Shown here piece by piece: positions 45,329 through 54,624 of a stretch of 64,000 nucleotides of DNA. This DNA is from Allochromatium warmingii. Lineage in GTDB: Bacteria > Pseudomonadota > Gammaproteobacteria > Chromatiales > Chromatiaceae. Positions within the stretch are counted from its first letter, which is position 1; the number at the start of each line of letters is the position of its first letter. The position numbers and the translations under genes are program-made. The stretch is from contig NZ_FNOW01000010.1 of the NCBI RefSeq assembly GCF_900107145.1, positions 19,554 through 83,553 of the forward strand. Reading direction: 5' to 3'. The notes beneath the pieces are model-generated. The model did no database searches. It saw nothing but the letters and a program-made list of their open reading frames with translations, and was not told where the DNA came from.

Positions 45329-45364
45329 TTAATAGCTCCCATAACGCCTCTTTGGGAGCCCCGC

Positions 45365-46801
45365 ATGAAGCCACAAGACCTCGCCGCCCTGCTTGACGAA
45401 CCGGCCTGCGCACACAATACAAAGTCAAAATCCGGTTGCGCCCAACCTAAGCCGGGCGCGACGGCGGGCGGCTGCGCCTTCGATGGCGCACAGATTGCGA
45501 TGCTGCCCATCAGCGATGTTGCGCATATCGTGCATGGCTCAATCGCCTGTGCCGGTAATTCGTGGGACAACCGTGGCACCCGCTCCAGTGGCCCGCGCCT
45601 CTATAAGATCGGCATGACCACCGATTTGACCGAGCAGGACATCATCATGGGACGCGGCGAAAAACGCCTGTTCCATTCGATCAAGCAAGCTATCGACAGT
45701 TATCAGCCCGCCGCTGTATTCGTTTACAACACCTGCGTGCCAGCACTCACCGGCGATGATGTGGTAGCCGTGTGTCAGGACGCCGAGCGCCGCTGGGGGA
45801 CGCCGGTGATCTCCATCGACGCGGCTGGATTTTATGGGGCGAAAAATCTTGGCAGCCGCATCGCCGGTGAAACCATGGTCAAGCGCGTCTGCGGTGGACG
45901 CGAACCCGATCTACTGCCCGAAGGCATCGAGCATCCGGGGTTTAAAGTCCACGACATCTGTTTGATCGGCGAATACAACATCGCCGGTGAACTCTGGCAC
46001 ATCTTGCCGCTGTTCGATGAGCTGGGATTGCGCGTGCTCTGCACCCTGTCCGGTGATGCGCGATTCCGCGAGGTGCAGACCATGCACCGCTCCGAAGTCA
46101 ACATGATGGTCTGCTCGCGGGCGCTGGTGAATGTTGCCCGCCGCTTGCAGGAAACTTACGGCACGCCCTGGTTCGAGGGCAGTTTCTATGGGGTACGTGA
46201 TGTCTCGCAGGCGTTGCGCGATTTTGCCCGCATCATCAATGACCCCGATCTGACCGCCCGCACCGAGGCAGTGATTGCCCGTGAAGAGGCACGCGCCGAT
46301 GCCGCACTAGCTCCGTGGCGTGAGCGATTGGCTGGGCGCAAGGTGCTGCTCTATACCGGCGGCGTGAAATCCTGGTCGGTGATTTCGGCGCTGCAAGATT
46401 TGGGCATGACGGTGGTGGCCAGCGGCACGCGCAAATCGACTGAAGATGATAAAGCCCGTATCCGCGAGCTGATGGGCGATGACGCAGTCATGATCGAAGA
46501 GGGCAATCCGCGCACCCTGATTGATATGGTTCACGATCAAGGCGTGGATATTTTGATCGCCGGTGGTCGCAATTTGTACACTGCGCTCAAGGCGCGGCTG
46601 CCGTTTCTCGACATCAATCAAGAACGCGAATTTGCCTATGCCGGCTATCTGGGCATGGTCGAGCTGGCGCGGCAACTGTGCTTGACGATGGACAGCCCGA
46701 TCTGGGATGTGGTGCGCCGTCCGCCGCCCTGGGCACGGTCTGGAATTGCTGCTCCCGCGCTCACCAACCCCATTGATGCCGCCGAGGTGCGTCATGCCTG
46801 A
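45365..46801 (+). CDS. nifE: Nitrogenase FeMo-cofactor scaffold NifE
   Basis: NifE forms with NifN the scaffold on which NifB-co matures to FeMo-cofactor. The 478-residue protein has the conserved cysteines in [29 protein letters not shown] and [32 protein letters not shown] and the C-terminal [21 protein letters not shown] are typical of NifE. The ATG at 45365 has GGGAG just upstream. The frame can be extended to 45209, but that adds sequence containing the promoter and activator sites. It overlaps nifN by 8 bp. Confidence 0.95.
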   Translation: MKPQDLAALLDEPACAHNTKSKSGCAQPKPGATAGGCAFDGAQIAMLPISDVAHIVHGSIACAGNSWDNRGTRSSGPRLYKIGMTTDLTEQDIIMGRGEKRLFHSIKQAIDSYQPAAVFVYNTCVPALTGDDVVAVCQDAERRWGTPVISIDAAGFYGAKNLGSRIAGETMVKRVCGGREPDLLPEGIEHPGFKVHDICLIGEYNIAGELWHILPLFDELGLRVLCTLSGDARFREVQTMHRSEVNMMVCSRALVNVARRLQETYGTPWFEGSFYGVRDVSQALRDFARIINDPDLTARTEAVIAREEARADAALAPWRERLAGRKVLLYTGGVKSWSVISALQDLGMTVVASGTRKSTEDDKARIRELMGDDAVMIEEGNPRTLIDMVHDQGVDILIAGGRNLYTALKARLPFLDINQEREFAYAGYLGMVELARQLCLTMDSPIWDVVRRPPPWARSGIAAPALTNPIDAAEVRHA

Positions 46802-48203
46802 AATCATCAAGCGCACCAAGGCGCTTTCTGTCAGTCCGCTCAAAGCTAGTTCGACCGTCGGCGCAACGCTGGCTTTTCTCGGATTTAATCGCTCGATTCC
46901 GATGATGCACGGATCGCAGGGCTGCACCGCGTTCGGCAAAATCTATTTTGTGCGCCATTTCCGCGAGCCGATCCCGCTCCAAACCACCGCGATTGACCAC
47001 ATCAACGCGGTGATGGGCAGTCAGGCGCTGGTGGTCGAGGGCTTGCGGACGCTGTGCGCCAAACATCAGCCGGATTTGATCGGACTGCCGACGACCGGAT
47101 TGGTTGAAACGCAGGGCGCGGATCTGCGCTCGGCGCTGTTGGCGTTTCGTGACGCCCATCCCGAATATGCTGCGATTCCGGTGATTCCAGTCGCCACGCC
47201 TGATTTTAGCGGCGCGATGGAGTCCGGCTATGCGGCAGCGGTCAAGGCGATCATCGCAACGCTGGTGCCGACGGCAGCGGAAGCGGGCACCCAACCCGGG
47301 CGGCGGCGGCGACAAATCAACGTGCTGGCCGGTTCGCAGCTCACGCCCGGCGATCTGGAGCATCTCAAAGAGTTGATCGAGCTATTCGGTTTGCGCCCGC
47401 TGGTGGTGCCCGATCTGTCCGATTCGCTCGACGGTCATCTGCCCGAAGCCGATTACAGTCCGCTGACCATCGGCGGCACCCTGGTCGAGGAACTCAAAAC
47501 GCTCGGCGATGCGCGGGCAACGCTGGTGATCGGCGATTCGCTGAACGCCGCCGCCGATCTGCTGCAACTGCGCACCGGCGTGCCGGATTATCGCTTTACG
47601 CATCTGATGGGCATTGCGGCGGTCGATCAATTGATTCTGACCCTTTCGGAACTGGCCGCCGCGCCGGTGCCGCCGCGCATCGAGCGCCAGCGCCAGCAAC
47701 TGCAAGATGCCATGCTCGATTCCCATTTCATGCTCGGCATGGCGCGGCTGGCGATTGCCGCTGAACCAGATTTCTTAGTCGGTCTGACGCAGATGCTGGC
47801 CGGTGTCGGCAGCGAGACGGTGGCGGCGGTCAGCCCGATCAACGCGCCAGTGCTCCAGCGGGCGCAGTGTGCGCAAGTCAAAATCGGCGATCTGGAAGAT
47901 TTAGAACTCGCCGCACGCGCCAATCGCGCTGATGTACTCATCACCAATTCGCACGGTGTCCACACCGCCGAACGACTGGGGCTGCCGCTGTTGCGGGCGG
48001 GATTTCCACAATATGACCGACTCGGCGGCTATACACGCACCTGGATCGGCTACAGCGGCACCCGCGCCACGCTATTTGAGCTGGCCAATTTGATCCTGAG
48101 CTTAGAAAAAGGCGAAATCCACCCCTATCGCTCGCGGCTCAAATCTTGGCCAGATGCTGACGCAGCGGCGCACGCGCCGTCGTCGGTTAAACACGCCGCA
48201 TAA
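46794..48203 (+). CDS. nifN: Nitrogenase FeMo-cofactor scaffold NifN
   Basis: The 469-residue partner of NifE shows [22 protein letters not shown] and [30 protein letters not shown], with the cluster-ligand Cys in [19 protein letters not shown] follows, then [32 protein letters not shown] near the C-terminus, all typical of NifN. Its ATG overlaps the nifE stop region by 8 bp, so the two scaffold subunits are translated together. Confidence 0.95.
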   Translation: MPEIIKRTKALSVSPLKASSTVGATLAFLGFNRSIPMMHGSQGCTAFGKIYFVRHFREPIPLQTTAIDHINAVMGSQALVVEGLRTLCAKHQPDLIGLPTTGLVETQGADLRSALLAFRDAHPEYAAIPVIPVATPDFSGAMESGYAAAVKAIIATLVPTAAEAGTQPGRRRRQINVLAGSQLTPGDLEHLKELIELFGLRPLVVPDLSDSLDGHLPEADYSPLTIGGTLVEELKTLGDARATLVIGDSLNAAADLLQLRTGVPDYRFTHLMGIAAVDQLILTLSELAAAPVPPRIERQRQQLQDAMLDSHFMLGMARLAIAAEPDFLVGLTQMLAGVGSETVAAVSPINAPVLQRAQCAQVKIGDLEDLELAARANRADVLITNSHGVHTAERLGLPLLRAGFPQYDRLGGYTRTWIGYSGTRATLFELANLILSLEKGEIHPYRSRLKSWPDADAAAHAPSSVKHAA

Positions 48204-48242
48204 CTCCCGATCATCGCCACCACCCAGACCGGATCAGCCATC

Positions 48243-48722
48243 ATGTCACTGCAACGCCGCCTGCGCCTGCTGAGTGAACCGACCGCCGCGACCCAGCCGG
48301 CGATCCGCGTCGCCTTTGCGACCTCGAATCTCAAAGACATCGACCAACATTTTGGCGCGGCGGAAGCCTTCGCCATTCACACCATCGACGCCGAACACGC
48401 CAAGCTGCTGGAAGTCGTCCAGTTTGGCCCGCTCGCGCAGGATGGCAACGAAGACAAGCTCGAAGCCAAGATCACCGCGCTGACTGGTTGTGTTGCCGTG
48501 TATTGTCAAGCAATCGGCGCATCCGCCGTCGAACGCCTACGCCCGCACGGGATTCAGCCGATCAAGGTCGCCGCTCGCACCCCATTGAACCAATTGATCC
48601 GCGCCCTGCAAGACGAACTGCGCGATGGGCCGAGCGCGTGGCTGGCGCGAGCGATTGAACGCCAACAACCCGAATATGCCCATCGTTTTGATGCAATGGA
48701 AGCGGAAGGCTGGTGTGAATAA
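48243..48722 (+). CDS. nifX: Nitrogen-fixation protein NifX
   Basis: NifX is a small carrier that holds FeMo-co precursors such as NifB-co between NifB and NifEN. The 159-residue protein has the dinitrogenase-cofactor-binding fold: IRVAFATSNLKDIDQHFGAAEAFAIH, VAVYCQAIGASAVERLRPHGIQPI. It lies 39 bp after nifN and is followed by a NifX-associated protein, the usual order. Confidence 0.93.
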   Translation: MSLQRRLRLLSEPTAATQPAIRVAFATSNLKDIDQHFGAAEAFAIHTIDAEHAKLLEVVQFGPLAQDGNEDKLEAKITALTGCVAVYCQAIGASAVERLRPHGIQPIKVAARTPLNQLIRALQDELRDGPSAWLARAIERQQPEYAHRFDAMEAEGWCE

Positions 48723-48788
48723 TTTGCTGCATAATTCATTCAACCTTCATGATCCAAACATACCCCACACTGACACGAGGTAATCGCC

Positions 48789-49256
48789 ATGACTGAGACT
48801 GCAACGCTACCAACTGAAGGACTGCTGCAATCGGTGTTTATTGTCGAAATGGATCGCCAAATGCGGGCGATTGATTCATACGGCCAATATGACAAGCTCT
48901 CAACGGTCGAATTGCTCGACCCCTTTGTCTTAACCAAAGAGAAAAAACAAGCGATTCCGATTATTGGCGATCCCGATGAATTAGTTGTAGCGCGGATTAA
49001 AGCATTTTATAACGCGATTTCAGCTTTAATTGAATCCGAGTGCGGACTGATGGCTGTGCCTTTAGTCAATTTAACGCACGAAGGTTTTGGCCGAGCATTG
49101 ATTACCGTCGGCAAACTGGTGGTCATGGATCGTACCTTACGCGACGTGCATCGCTTCGGTTTTCCGAGTCTCTCGAAAATGAAAGACGAAGCGGACAAAA
49201 TTCTCTCAGTCGCGCTTGAACTGATTGGTGAGCATTCTAAAGTTGCCGGCCTTTAA
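48789..49256 (+). CDS. NifX-associated nitrogen fixation protein (DUF269)
   Basis: The 155-residue protein matches the DUF269 family, encoded next to nifX in most diazotrophs: LLQSVFIVEMDRQMRAIDSYGQYDKLS, then EGFGRALITVGKLVVMDRTLRDVHRFGF. Its exact role is not established; it is presumed to help in cofactor assembly. A Shine-Dalgarno-like GAGG sits eight bases before the ATG. Confidence 0.92.
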   Translation: MTETATLPTEGLLQSVFIVEMDRQMRAIDSYGQYDKLSTVELLDPFVLTKEKKQAIPIIGDPDELVVARIKAFYNAISALIESECGLMAVPLVNLTHEGFGRALITVGKLVVMDRTLRDVHRFGFPSLSKMKDEADKILSVALELIGEHSKVAGL

Positions 49257-49272
49257 TCACAGGGCGTGACGC

Positions 49273-49497
49273 ATGACTCCAGAAGAACTGAAAGCACTGG
49301 AAAAAGCGGTGAGCAAAGCCAAGCGCCTAGCGAATGAACGGGCGAGTGAATTACACGATCTTATTGAAGATCGCCTACCTGCCGCCTATGCTGAACTTCC
49401 CGCACTCGCACAAGCGACCTATGATGCCTGCCGCACTTGGGCAGAAGCGGACGCACAATTGAAGACCGCGATAGCGGCTGAATCGTTGGAGAATTGA
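49273..49497 (+). CDS. CCE_0567-type small nitrogen-fixation protein (DUF683)
   Basis: The 74-residue helical protein MTPEELKALEKAVSKAKRLANERASELHDLIEDRLP fits the DUF683/CCE_0567 family, a two-helix metal-binding protein found in nif operons. It lies 16 bp after the DUF269 gene and 2 bp before fdxB. Molecular function unknown. Confidence 0.88.
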   Translation: MTPEELKALEKAVSKAKRLANERASELHDLIEDRLPAAYAELPALAQATYDACRTWAEADAQLKTAIAAESLEN

Positions 49498-49499
49498 TT

Positions 49500-49811
49500 A
49501 TGTCTGTCATTACCGGCGTGACACGCGGCGGCGCATCTTGGACGCCTGCCTTTGTCGTCGCATTAAATCAACAGAAGTGCATCGGCTGCGGTCGCTGCTA
49601 CAAAGTTTGCCCGCGCACTGTCTTTGAACTCATCGACCGCGATGATTTAGATTTAGACGACCTCGACGACAGCGAAGATTTTGACGACGAGGTACCGGGG
49701 ATGGTGATGAATCTGAAGGATGTACTCGACTGCATTGGCTGCGAATCCTGTTCGCGGGTGTGCCCGAAAAACTGTCTTTCGCACGCACCGCAGTCGATTT
49801 CGGCTGATTAG
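49500..49811 (+). CDS. fdxB: Nif-specific ferredoxin III (2[4Fe-4S])
   Basis: The 103-residue ferredoxin has two cluster-binding motifs, KCIGCGRCYKVCPRTVF and DCIGCESCSRVCPKNC, both CxxCxxCxxxCP. A very acidic insert between them (DRDDLDLDDLDDSEDFDDEV) marks the nif-specific ferredoxin III group. ATG 49500 has TTGGAG upstream; an in-frame TTG at 49494 is less likely. It probably donates electrons for nitrogenase or cofactor assembly. A large palindromic repeat follows and may end the operon. Confidence 0.93.
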   Translation: MSVITGVTRGGASWTPAFVVALNQQKCIGCGRCYKVCPRTVFELIDRDDLDLDDLDDSEDFDDEVPGMVMNLKDVLDCIGCESCSRVCPKNCLSHAPQSISAD

Positions 49812-49822
49812 TTTAGGTTTAG

Positions 49823-49910
49823 AACCGCACAGGCGCAAAGTTCGCAAAGATTTTTTAAATAAATAAATTTTTAAAAATAAATCTTTGCGAACTTTGCGTT
49901 CTTTGCGGTT
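49823..49910. repeat. Interspersed palindromic repeat, copy d
   Basis: The left arm starts AACCGCACAGGCGCAAAG and the right arm ends CTTTGCGTTCTTTGCGGTT. The inner 20-odd bp (GCGCAAAGTTCGCAAAGAT and complement) pair almost perfectly around an AT-rich centre. It lies between the convergent nif and che operons and could terminate both. Confidence 0.8.
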
Positions 49911-49938
49911 TAAAAAATTTCAAAATTGCACACACCGC

Positions 49939-50244
49939 TCAATCAAGCTGAAACAGCTTATCGAAATTCGCTATTTTCAGCACCCGCCGCACTTCTTCAC
50001 TGCTGCCGGTAATACAGACGCTACCGCGCTCACCGCCCACATGCTCGCGTAATAACAGCAGCATCCCCAGCGCCGAACTATCAAGATAAGAAGCTTTCGA
50101 GAGATCGACGATGAATTTCATCGAGCCTGGAGCAATATTTTGATAGGCATTGCGGAAATCTTTATGCTGTGCGAAATCAAAACGCCCATCAATAACAATT
50201 GTCACGACGCTCTTTTCGCGATCAATCCGCGATGTGACACTCAT
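49939..50244 (-). CDS. STAS-domain protein (anti-sigma-factor antagonist type)
   Basis: The 101-residue protein has the SpoIIAA/STAS fold: VVTIVIDGRFDFAQHKDFRNAY and the phosphorylation segment FIVDLSKASYLDSSALGMLLLL with the conserved DSSALG serine. It is the last gene of the chemotaxis operon, 29 bp after cheB. STAS proteins in such clusters may regulate output by partner switching, but no cognate kinase or phosphatase gene is in view. Confidence 0.88.
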   Translation of the reverse strand: MSVTSRIDREKSVVTIVIDGRFDFAQHKDFRNAYQNIAPGSMKFIVDLSKASYLDSSALGMLLLLREHVGGERGSVCITGSSEEVRRVLKIANFDKLFQLD

Positions 50245-50273
50245 GTCTACACTCCTGCTCGTAAAAAGTTCGG

Positions 50274-51320
50274 TTACGGTTTATGTTTGGCCGTCAGCCC
50301 TTTGAGCAAGGCCGAGGCAATGTTATTTAAGGGTAAAACCTCAGTGGCACCACCGCGTTTGACCGCCTCCCCCGGCATTCCCCACACGACGCTTGTCGCT
50401 TCGTCCTGAGCAATTGTATGAACACCCAAATCATAGAGTTCTTTTAAACCCTGTGCGCCATCAGCCCCCATACCAGTGAGCAACGCCGCCGCCGCATTGG
50501 TTCCAGCAACCCGCGCTACCGAGCGAAACAGCACATCAACACTCGGGCGATGCCGATTCACTGGCTCGCCGCGATCCAAGCGGCAAATATAACGCGCCCC
50601 ATCACGCGCTAATTGGAGATGATAATCGCCTGGCGCAATATAAGCATGGCCGAGCATCACCCGATCCCCATCCGCTGCTTCTTTAACTACTAAGCCAGTT
50701 TGCCGATTCATCCGCTCAGCAAACGCGGCACTAAATCCGGCTGGAATATGCTGTGCAATGACCACGCCGGGCGTATCTGGTGGCAGTCGCAATAATACTT
50801 CTTTAATTGCTTCTGTCCCGCCGGTTGATGCACCAATCGCCAACACGCGATCTGTCGTGCGAAAGCTCGCTGGTTTTGGTAATACTTCATGATTAGTCAC
50901 AGGCGCAATTACCAACGGACGCGGTTTTATCGTCGCAGCGATGCGAACTTTTTCAATCAGTTCATCAGCATAATCGCGCATTCCGGCAGCAATCGGCCCA
51001 TCAGGTTTTCGCACAAAATCCACCGCACCTAATTCGAGTGCCTGAAGCGTCACTTCTGCCCCTTGCGCTGTCAGCGACGAAACCATCACCACCGGCATTG
51101 GGCGCAAGCGCATTAAATTACGCAAAAACGTTAGCCCGTCCATGCGCGGCATTTCAACATCAAGCGTGAGCACATCGGGATTAAGTTCTTTAATCCGCTC
51201 GCGTGCGACATAGGGATCTTGTGCCGTTCCGACGACCTCAATATCTGGTGCTGTGTCGAGAATTTCACTTAATAATTGACGCATCAACGCCGAATCATCC
51301 ACCACTAACACACGTATCAT
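50274..51320 (-). CDS. cheB: Chemotaxis protein-glutamate methylesterase/deamidase CheB
   Basis: CheB removes methyl groups from receptors and is activated by phosphorylation. The 348-residue protein has an N-terminal receiver ([15 protein letters not shown]; phospho-acceptor Asp in [12 protein letters not shown]) and a C-terminal esterase with the triad Ser in [11 protein letters not shown], His in IAQHIPAGF and Asp in GMGADGAQG. It stands between the transducer gene and the STAS gene on the same strand. Confidence 0.96.
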   Translation of the reverse strand: MIRVLVVDDSALMRQLLSEILDTAPDIEVVGTAQDPYVARERIKELNPDVLTLDVEMPRMDGLTFLRNLMRLRPMPVVMVSSLTAQGAEVTLQALELGAVDFVRKPDGPIAAGMRDYADELIEKVRIAATIKPRPLVIAPVTNHEVLPKPASFRTTDRVLAIGASTGGTEAIKEVLLRLPPDTPGVVIAQHIPAGFSAAFAERMNRQTGLVVKEAADGDRVMLGHAYIAPGDYHLQLARDGARYICRLDRGEPVNRHRPSVDVLFRSVARVAGTNAAAALLTGMGADGAQGLKELYDLGVHTIAQDEATSVVWGMPGEAVKRGGATEVLPLNNIASALLKGLTAKHKP

Positions 51321-51332
51321 TGTTCGGCTCCC

Positions 51333-52553
51333 TCAAAATAGCTCAACGCCGCCTTCATCCATCGAATGCTGACTAACAGCATGATGCGCGGTAGCGACTA
51401 AATCGGCATGTAAAGCACGCAATCGTACTTGTGCCTGCTGAATATCTTGATCTGAGCGCACCTGACCGAGTGGAATTAAACGTAATTCAGCCACAAAGCG
51501 CTCCATTAGTGCAATGCGTTTTTCAGCGCGTTCCAGCACTTGCCGCGCAATATCTTCAAATTGCAGTAACCGCACTGCCGCACCAACATTGCTTTGAAAT
51601 CGCTCGGCAATTAAATTGAGATGATCCAGCCCAGCGGCCATTTGGCCATTTAGCATTTGCACCTGCACAATCATATCGTCCATTGAACCTTTCGCGCTAA
51701 TCGTCGCATTCATATCTTGCGAGGCCATGCGCCCGACAATATCGCGAGTTTCAGCAAAGACATGTTGTGCGTGCTCAACCTGTTGACGAATTTGATCATT
51801 AAATTCCCCCGCATCCTGTGATAATTTACGCACCTCTTGGGCGACCACAGCAAAACCGCGCCCCGCTTCACCGGCGCGTGCTGCTTCAATCGCTGCATTG
51901 AGCGCGAGTAAATTCGTTTGGCGGGCAATGCGTTTTGCTGCATCGAGTTGCGCAAAAATATGTCCCATTTGTGCCGATAAATCATCGACTTGATGGGCAA
52001 CGCGAATGCTATGTTTGCCCATGTCAATCAATCGATCAACATTTTGCGCTAGCAACTCGCTATTTGCATGAAGAAAATCATTGATGTCAATTAGTTCCCC
52101 CTGCGTCACGCTATTTGTATCGCTTTTTGAAATAAGCTGCATGACTAAATCTTGCTGTGCTTTAGATTCATCTGATAACCCATTAAAGCTGGCATAGAGA
52201 TCGCTGGCTGCGTGACTAATAAGCTCGCGAGCTTGGCGAATCGCTTCATACAATTCAGCAGTCAGCGGGGTAAACAATTGATCGGTTTCGACCACTAAAT
52301 CCCGAAATGCCCGTTCTTCGGGTAATTCAGTCATATGCTGCGACGCAAGGCGGTCGGTCGTGGTCGCTGTACCGCTAACAATTAACCAGGCTATTGACCA
52401 ACTGAGCACCAATAGCAGCACACTCGCCCAGTTTGGCAGCCAATCAGGAAGAAACAGCACTTGCAGCAGGATCAGCACGCTCACTAACAGTGGTAACCAC
52501 TGCGGTCGTAATGCCACCCACAGGGTTTCTAATCGCAGCGATGCTGGACTCAT
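51333..52553 (-). CDS. Methyl-accepting chemotaxis-type transducer without a periplasmic sensor domain
   Basis: The 406-residue protein begins with two closely spaced membrane segments ([40 protein letters not shown]), leaving almost no periplasmic loop. A long helical cytoplasmic part then carries the signalling hairpin ([33 protein letters not shown]). A HAMP domain is not obvious. It would sense a cytoplasmic or membrane signal rather than an external ligand. It overlaps cheD by 4 bp and lies next to cheB. Confidence 0.85.
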   Translation of the reverse strand: MSPASLRLETLWVALRPQWLPLLVSVLILLQVLFLPDWLPNWASVLLLVLSWSIAWLIVSGTATTTDRLASQHMTELPEERAFRDLVVETDQLFTPLTAELYEAIRQARELISHAASDLYASFNGLSDESKAQQDLVMQLISKSDTNSVTQGELIDINDFLHANSELLAQNVDRLIDMGKHSIRVAHQVDDLSAQMGHIFAQLDAAKRIARQTNLLALNAAIEAARAGEAGRGFAVVAQEVRKLSQDAGEFNDQIRQQVEHAQHVFAETRDIVGRMASQDMNATISAKGSMDDMIVQVQMLNGQMAAGLDHLNLIAERFQSNVGAAVRLLQFEDIARQVLERAEKRIALMERFVAELRLIPLGQVRSDQDIQQAQVRLRALHADLVATAHHAVSQHSMDEGGVELF

Positions 52554-53161
52554 GCGAAAAACTCCACTTCACCTTCGACTTTCGTGCGACGCAGTGTTTC
52601 ACTATAACTAAGTTCACGCTCAATAATGGTATCGTTGTGCATCGTGCGTAGTTTTTTGACCAGCACGCGCCCGCTGGTTGGAAAAAAATAAACCTTGCGC
52701 GGATAATTGCCGAGTAAATCTTGTGCAACGACTGGAATCCCTTCGGTAGCTAAATATTCCAGGACAAATTCTGAGTTACGTTCGCCGACAACATGGTTTT
52801 TAAATCCTGGTAGGACATTACCACCGCCAAAGACTTTGGCTTCAAGATTAGAGCGCCGTGCCCCAAGTTTAATTAACTGATTGATGAGAATTTCCATCGC
52901 ATAATCGCCATAGCGCATCGAGCGGCTAAAGCGTTCGCTTTCATCGCGTTTATCATCAGGGAGCATAAAATGATTGATACCACCAATACCGCGTGTGCGA
53001 TCACGAATACAGGCTCCAACACAAGAACCGAGCACCGTCACCATGAGAATTTCGCGGGTCGAAACATAATATTCACCTGGCAAAATCTTGACCGCATCCA
53101 TTTCAAAATGACGGTCATAATACAGATTCGGTGCCAGCACTTCCTCGAATCCATGCAGCAT
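52550..53161 (-). CDS. cheD: Chemoreceptor glutamine deamidase CheD
   Basis: CheD deamidates receptor glutamines and, in some species, interacts with CheC. The 203-residue protein has the catalytic Cys in [13 protein letters not shown], the His in [10 protein letters not shown], and [12 protein letters not shown]. It lies between cheR and the transducer, in the usual cheR-cheD order of proteobacterial clusters. Confidence 0.94.
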   Translation of the reverse strand: MLHGFEEVLAPNLYYDRHFEMDAVKILPGEYYVSTREILMVTVLGSCVGACIRDRTRGIGGINHFMLPDDKRDESERFSRSMRYGDYAMEILINQLIKLGARRSNLEAKVFGGGNVLPGFKNHVVGERNSEFVLEYLATEGIPVVAQDLLGNYPRKVYFFPTSGRVLVKKLRTMHNDTIIERELSYSETLRRTKVEGEVEFFA

Positions 53162-53173
53162 AGCGGTTACATC

Positions 53174-54022
53174 TCAGTGTGGATGAACCGGGGCATAGAC
53201 CGTCTTGCCCCGCAAGCGAAAAAGATTGGCGACATGCGCCAAACTTTCTGAATGCCCGACGAATAATAAACCGTCGGGACGTAACAGCGGATGAAAGCGC
53301 GTTAGGATTTTGGCTTGTGTCGCTTTATCAAAATAAATCATTACATTGCGACAAAAGATGACATCAAACGGTTCGCGCATCGGCCAAGCTGGGCTGAGTA
53401 AATTGAGCGGCTGAAATTCTATTAAGGCTTGCACTTCAGGCCGCATCCGCGCCATACCCGCCCGTGAACCAGTGCCGCGCAGAAAAAAACGTTTGAGTTG
53501 GGCGGTCGATAATTTTTCAACCCGATCTAATGGATAAATACCCTCGGCGGCATGACGCACGACATTGGTATCTAAATCGGTGGCCAAAATTTGAACCGGT
53601 GGCGTCCAAGAATCGAAGGCTTCAATTAAGGTCATCGCAATCGAATACGGTTCTTCGCCAGTCGAACAGGCCGATGACCAGACGCGCATTGGGCGTCGCC
53701 CTTGACGTTTGATGTCCTGCGCATGTTCGGCTAACACCGGAAAATGATGCGATTCACGAAAAAAAGATGTCAGATTTGTCGTTAATGAATTAGTAAAGTG
53801 TTGCCATTCATCAGGATTCTCATTGAGAAAACTTAAATATTCCTGAAAAATAGTCAAGCCAGTTGCGCGTAGCCGTCGCGCAATCCGACTATAGACCATG
53901 TCCATTTTCGCGGGACTGAGCGAAATGCCAGCATGTTCATAAATTAAGCGGCGGATTTGTTCAAAATCGCGTTGCGTGAATTCAAATTCGCGCTCACGTC
54001 GCACAGCGGCATGTTCAGCCAT
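53174..54022 (-). CDS. cheR: Chemotaxis protein methyltransferase CheR
   Basis: CheR methylates receptor glutamates with SAM. The protein has the N-terminal helical domain (FTQRDFEQIRRLIYEHAGISLSPAKMDM) and the SAM domain (RVWSSACSTGEEPYSIAM, FDVIFCRNVMIYFD). Length is about 282 residues from ATG 54022. A TTG at 54037, overlapping the cheW stop by four bases, is an alternative start and would add MSNRL. It follows cheW and precedes cheD. Confidence 0.95.
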   Translation of the reverse strand: MAEHAAVRREREFEFTQRDFEQIRRLIYEHAGISLSPAKMDMVYSRIARRLRATGLTIFQEYLSFLNENPDEWQHFTNSLTTNLTSFFRESHHFPVLAEHAQDIKRQGRRPMRVWSSACSTGEEPYSIAMTLIEAFDSWTPPVQILATDLDTNVVRHAAEGIYPLDRVEKLSTAQLKRFFLRGTGSRAGMARMRPEVQALIEFQPLNLLSPAWPMREPFDVIFCRNVMIYFDKATQAKILTRFHPLLRPDGLLFVGHSESLAHVANLFRLRGKTVYAPVHPH

Positions 54023-54033
54023 GAGCCTATTAC

Positions 54034-54537
54034 TCAAGCCATCGACAAATAAGGTTGATCGACTAAGCCCATTTCTTGGCTAGTCATCAGGCGCTCAATA
54101 TCAACCATAATAATCATGCGCTCATCGAGGGTTGCCAAGCCGTCAATATAGGCAGTATCTAATACTGCGCCAAATTCTGGTGCTGGACGCACTTGATCGC
54201 CGCGCAGGGCAATCACATCCGAGACGCCATCGACGACAACGCCAACAATCCGCCCGCTGATATTAAGAATAATCACTACAGTAAAATCATTATATTCGAC
54301 CTGCCCGAGATGAAATTTCAGGCGCATGTCAATAATCGGCACAATGGTGCCGCGCATGTTAATCACGCCTTTAATAAAATCAGGCGAATTAGCGATCTTA
54401 GTGACGGCATCATAACCGCGAATTTCCTGAACCTTGAGGATGTCAATGCCGTATTCCTCATCGCCCAGTGTAAAGGTGAGATATTCGCGTGCGCTGTCGG
54501 TGACGACCGCGCTGCCTTCCCGGCGCTCGTCGCTCAT
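54034..54537 (-). CDS. cheW: Chemotaxis coupling protein CheW
   Basis: CheW links receptors to CheA. The 167-residue protein shows the two-subdomain beta-barrel fold: [45 protein letters not shown], and [11 protein letters not shown]. The stretch [13 protein letters not shown] is typical. It lies 87 bp after cheA and is coupled to cheR. Confidence 0.95.
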   Translation of the reverse strand: MSDERREGSAVVTDSAREYLTFTLGDEEYGIDILKVQEIRGYDAVTKIANSPDFIKGVINMRGTIVPIIDMRLKFHLGQVEYNDFTVVIILNISGRIVGVVVDGVSDVIALRGDQVRPAPEFGAVLDTAYIDGLATLDERMIIMVDIERLMTSQEMGLVDQPYLSMA

Positions 54538-54624
54538 AATGGTGTTCTCCTCAGACTGTGCAGTGTGGTGGTGTGATCGGCGAATATAGCTGATATAGAC
54601 GGCGTGAGATGGGGAATGGAATGG

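Noticed and set aside
45209..45364. N-terminal extension of nifE
   Set aside because: It would cover the second NifA site, IHF site and promoter, and its sequence is unlike NifE.
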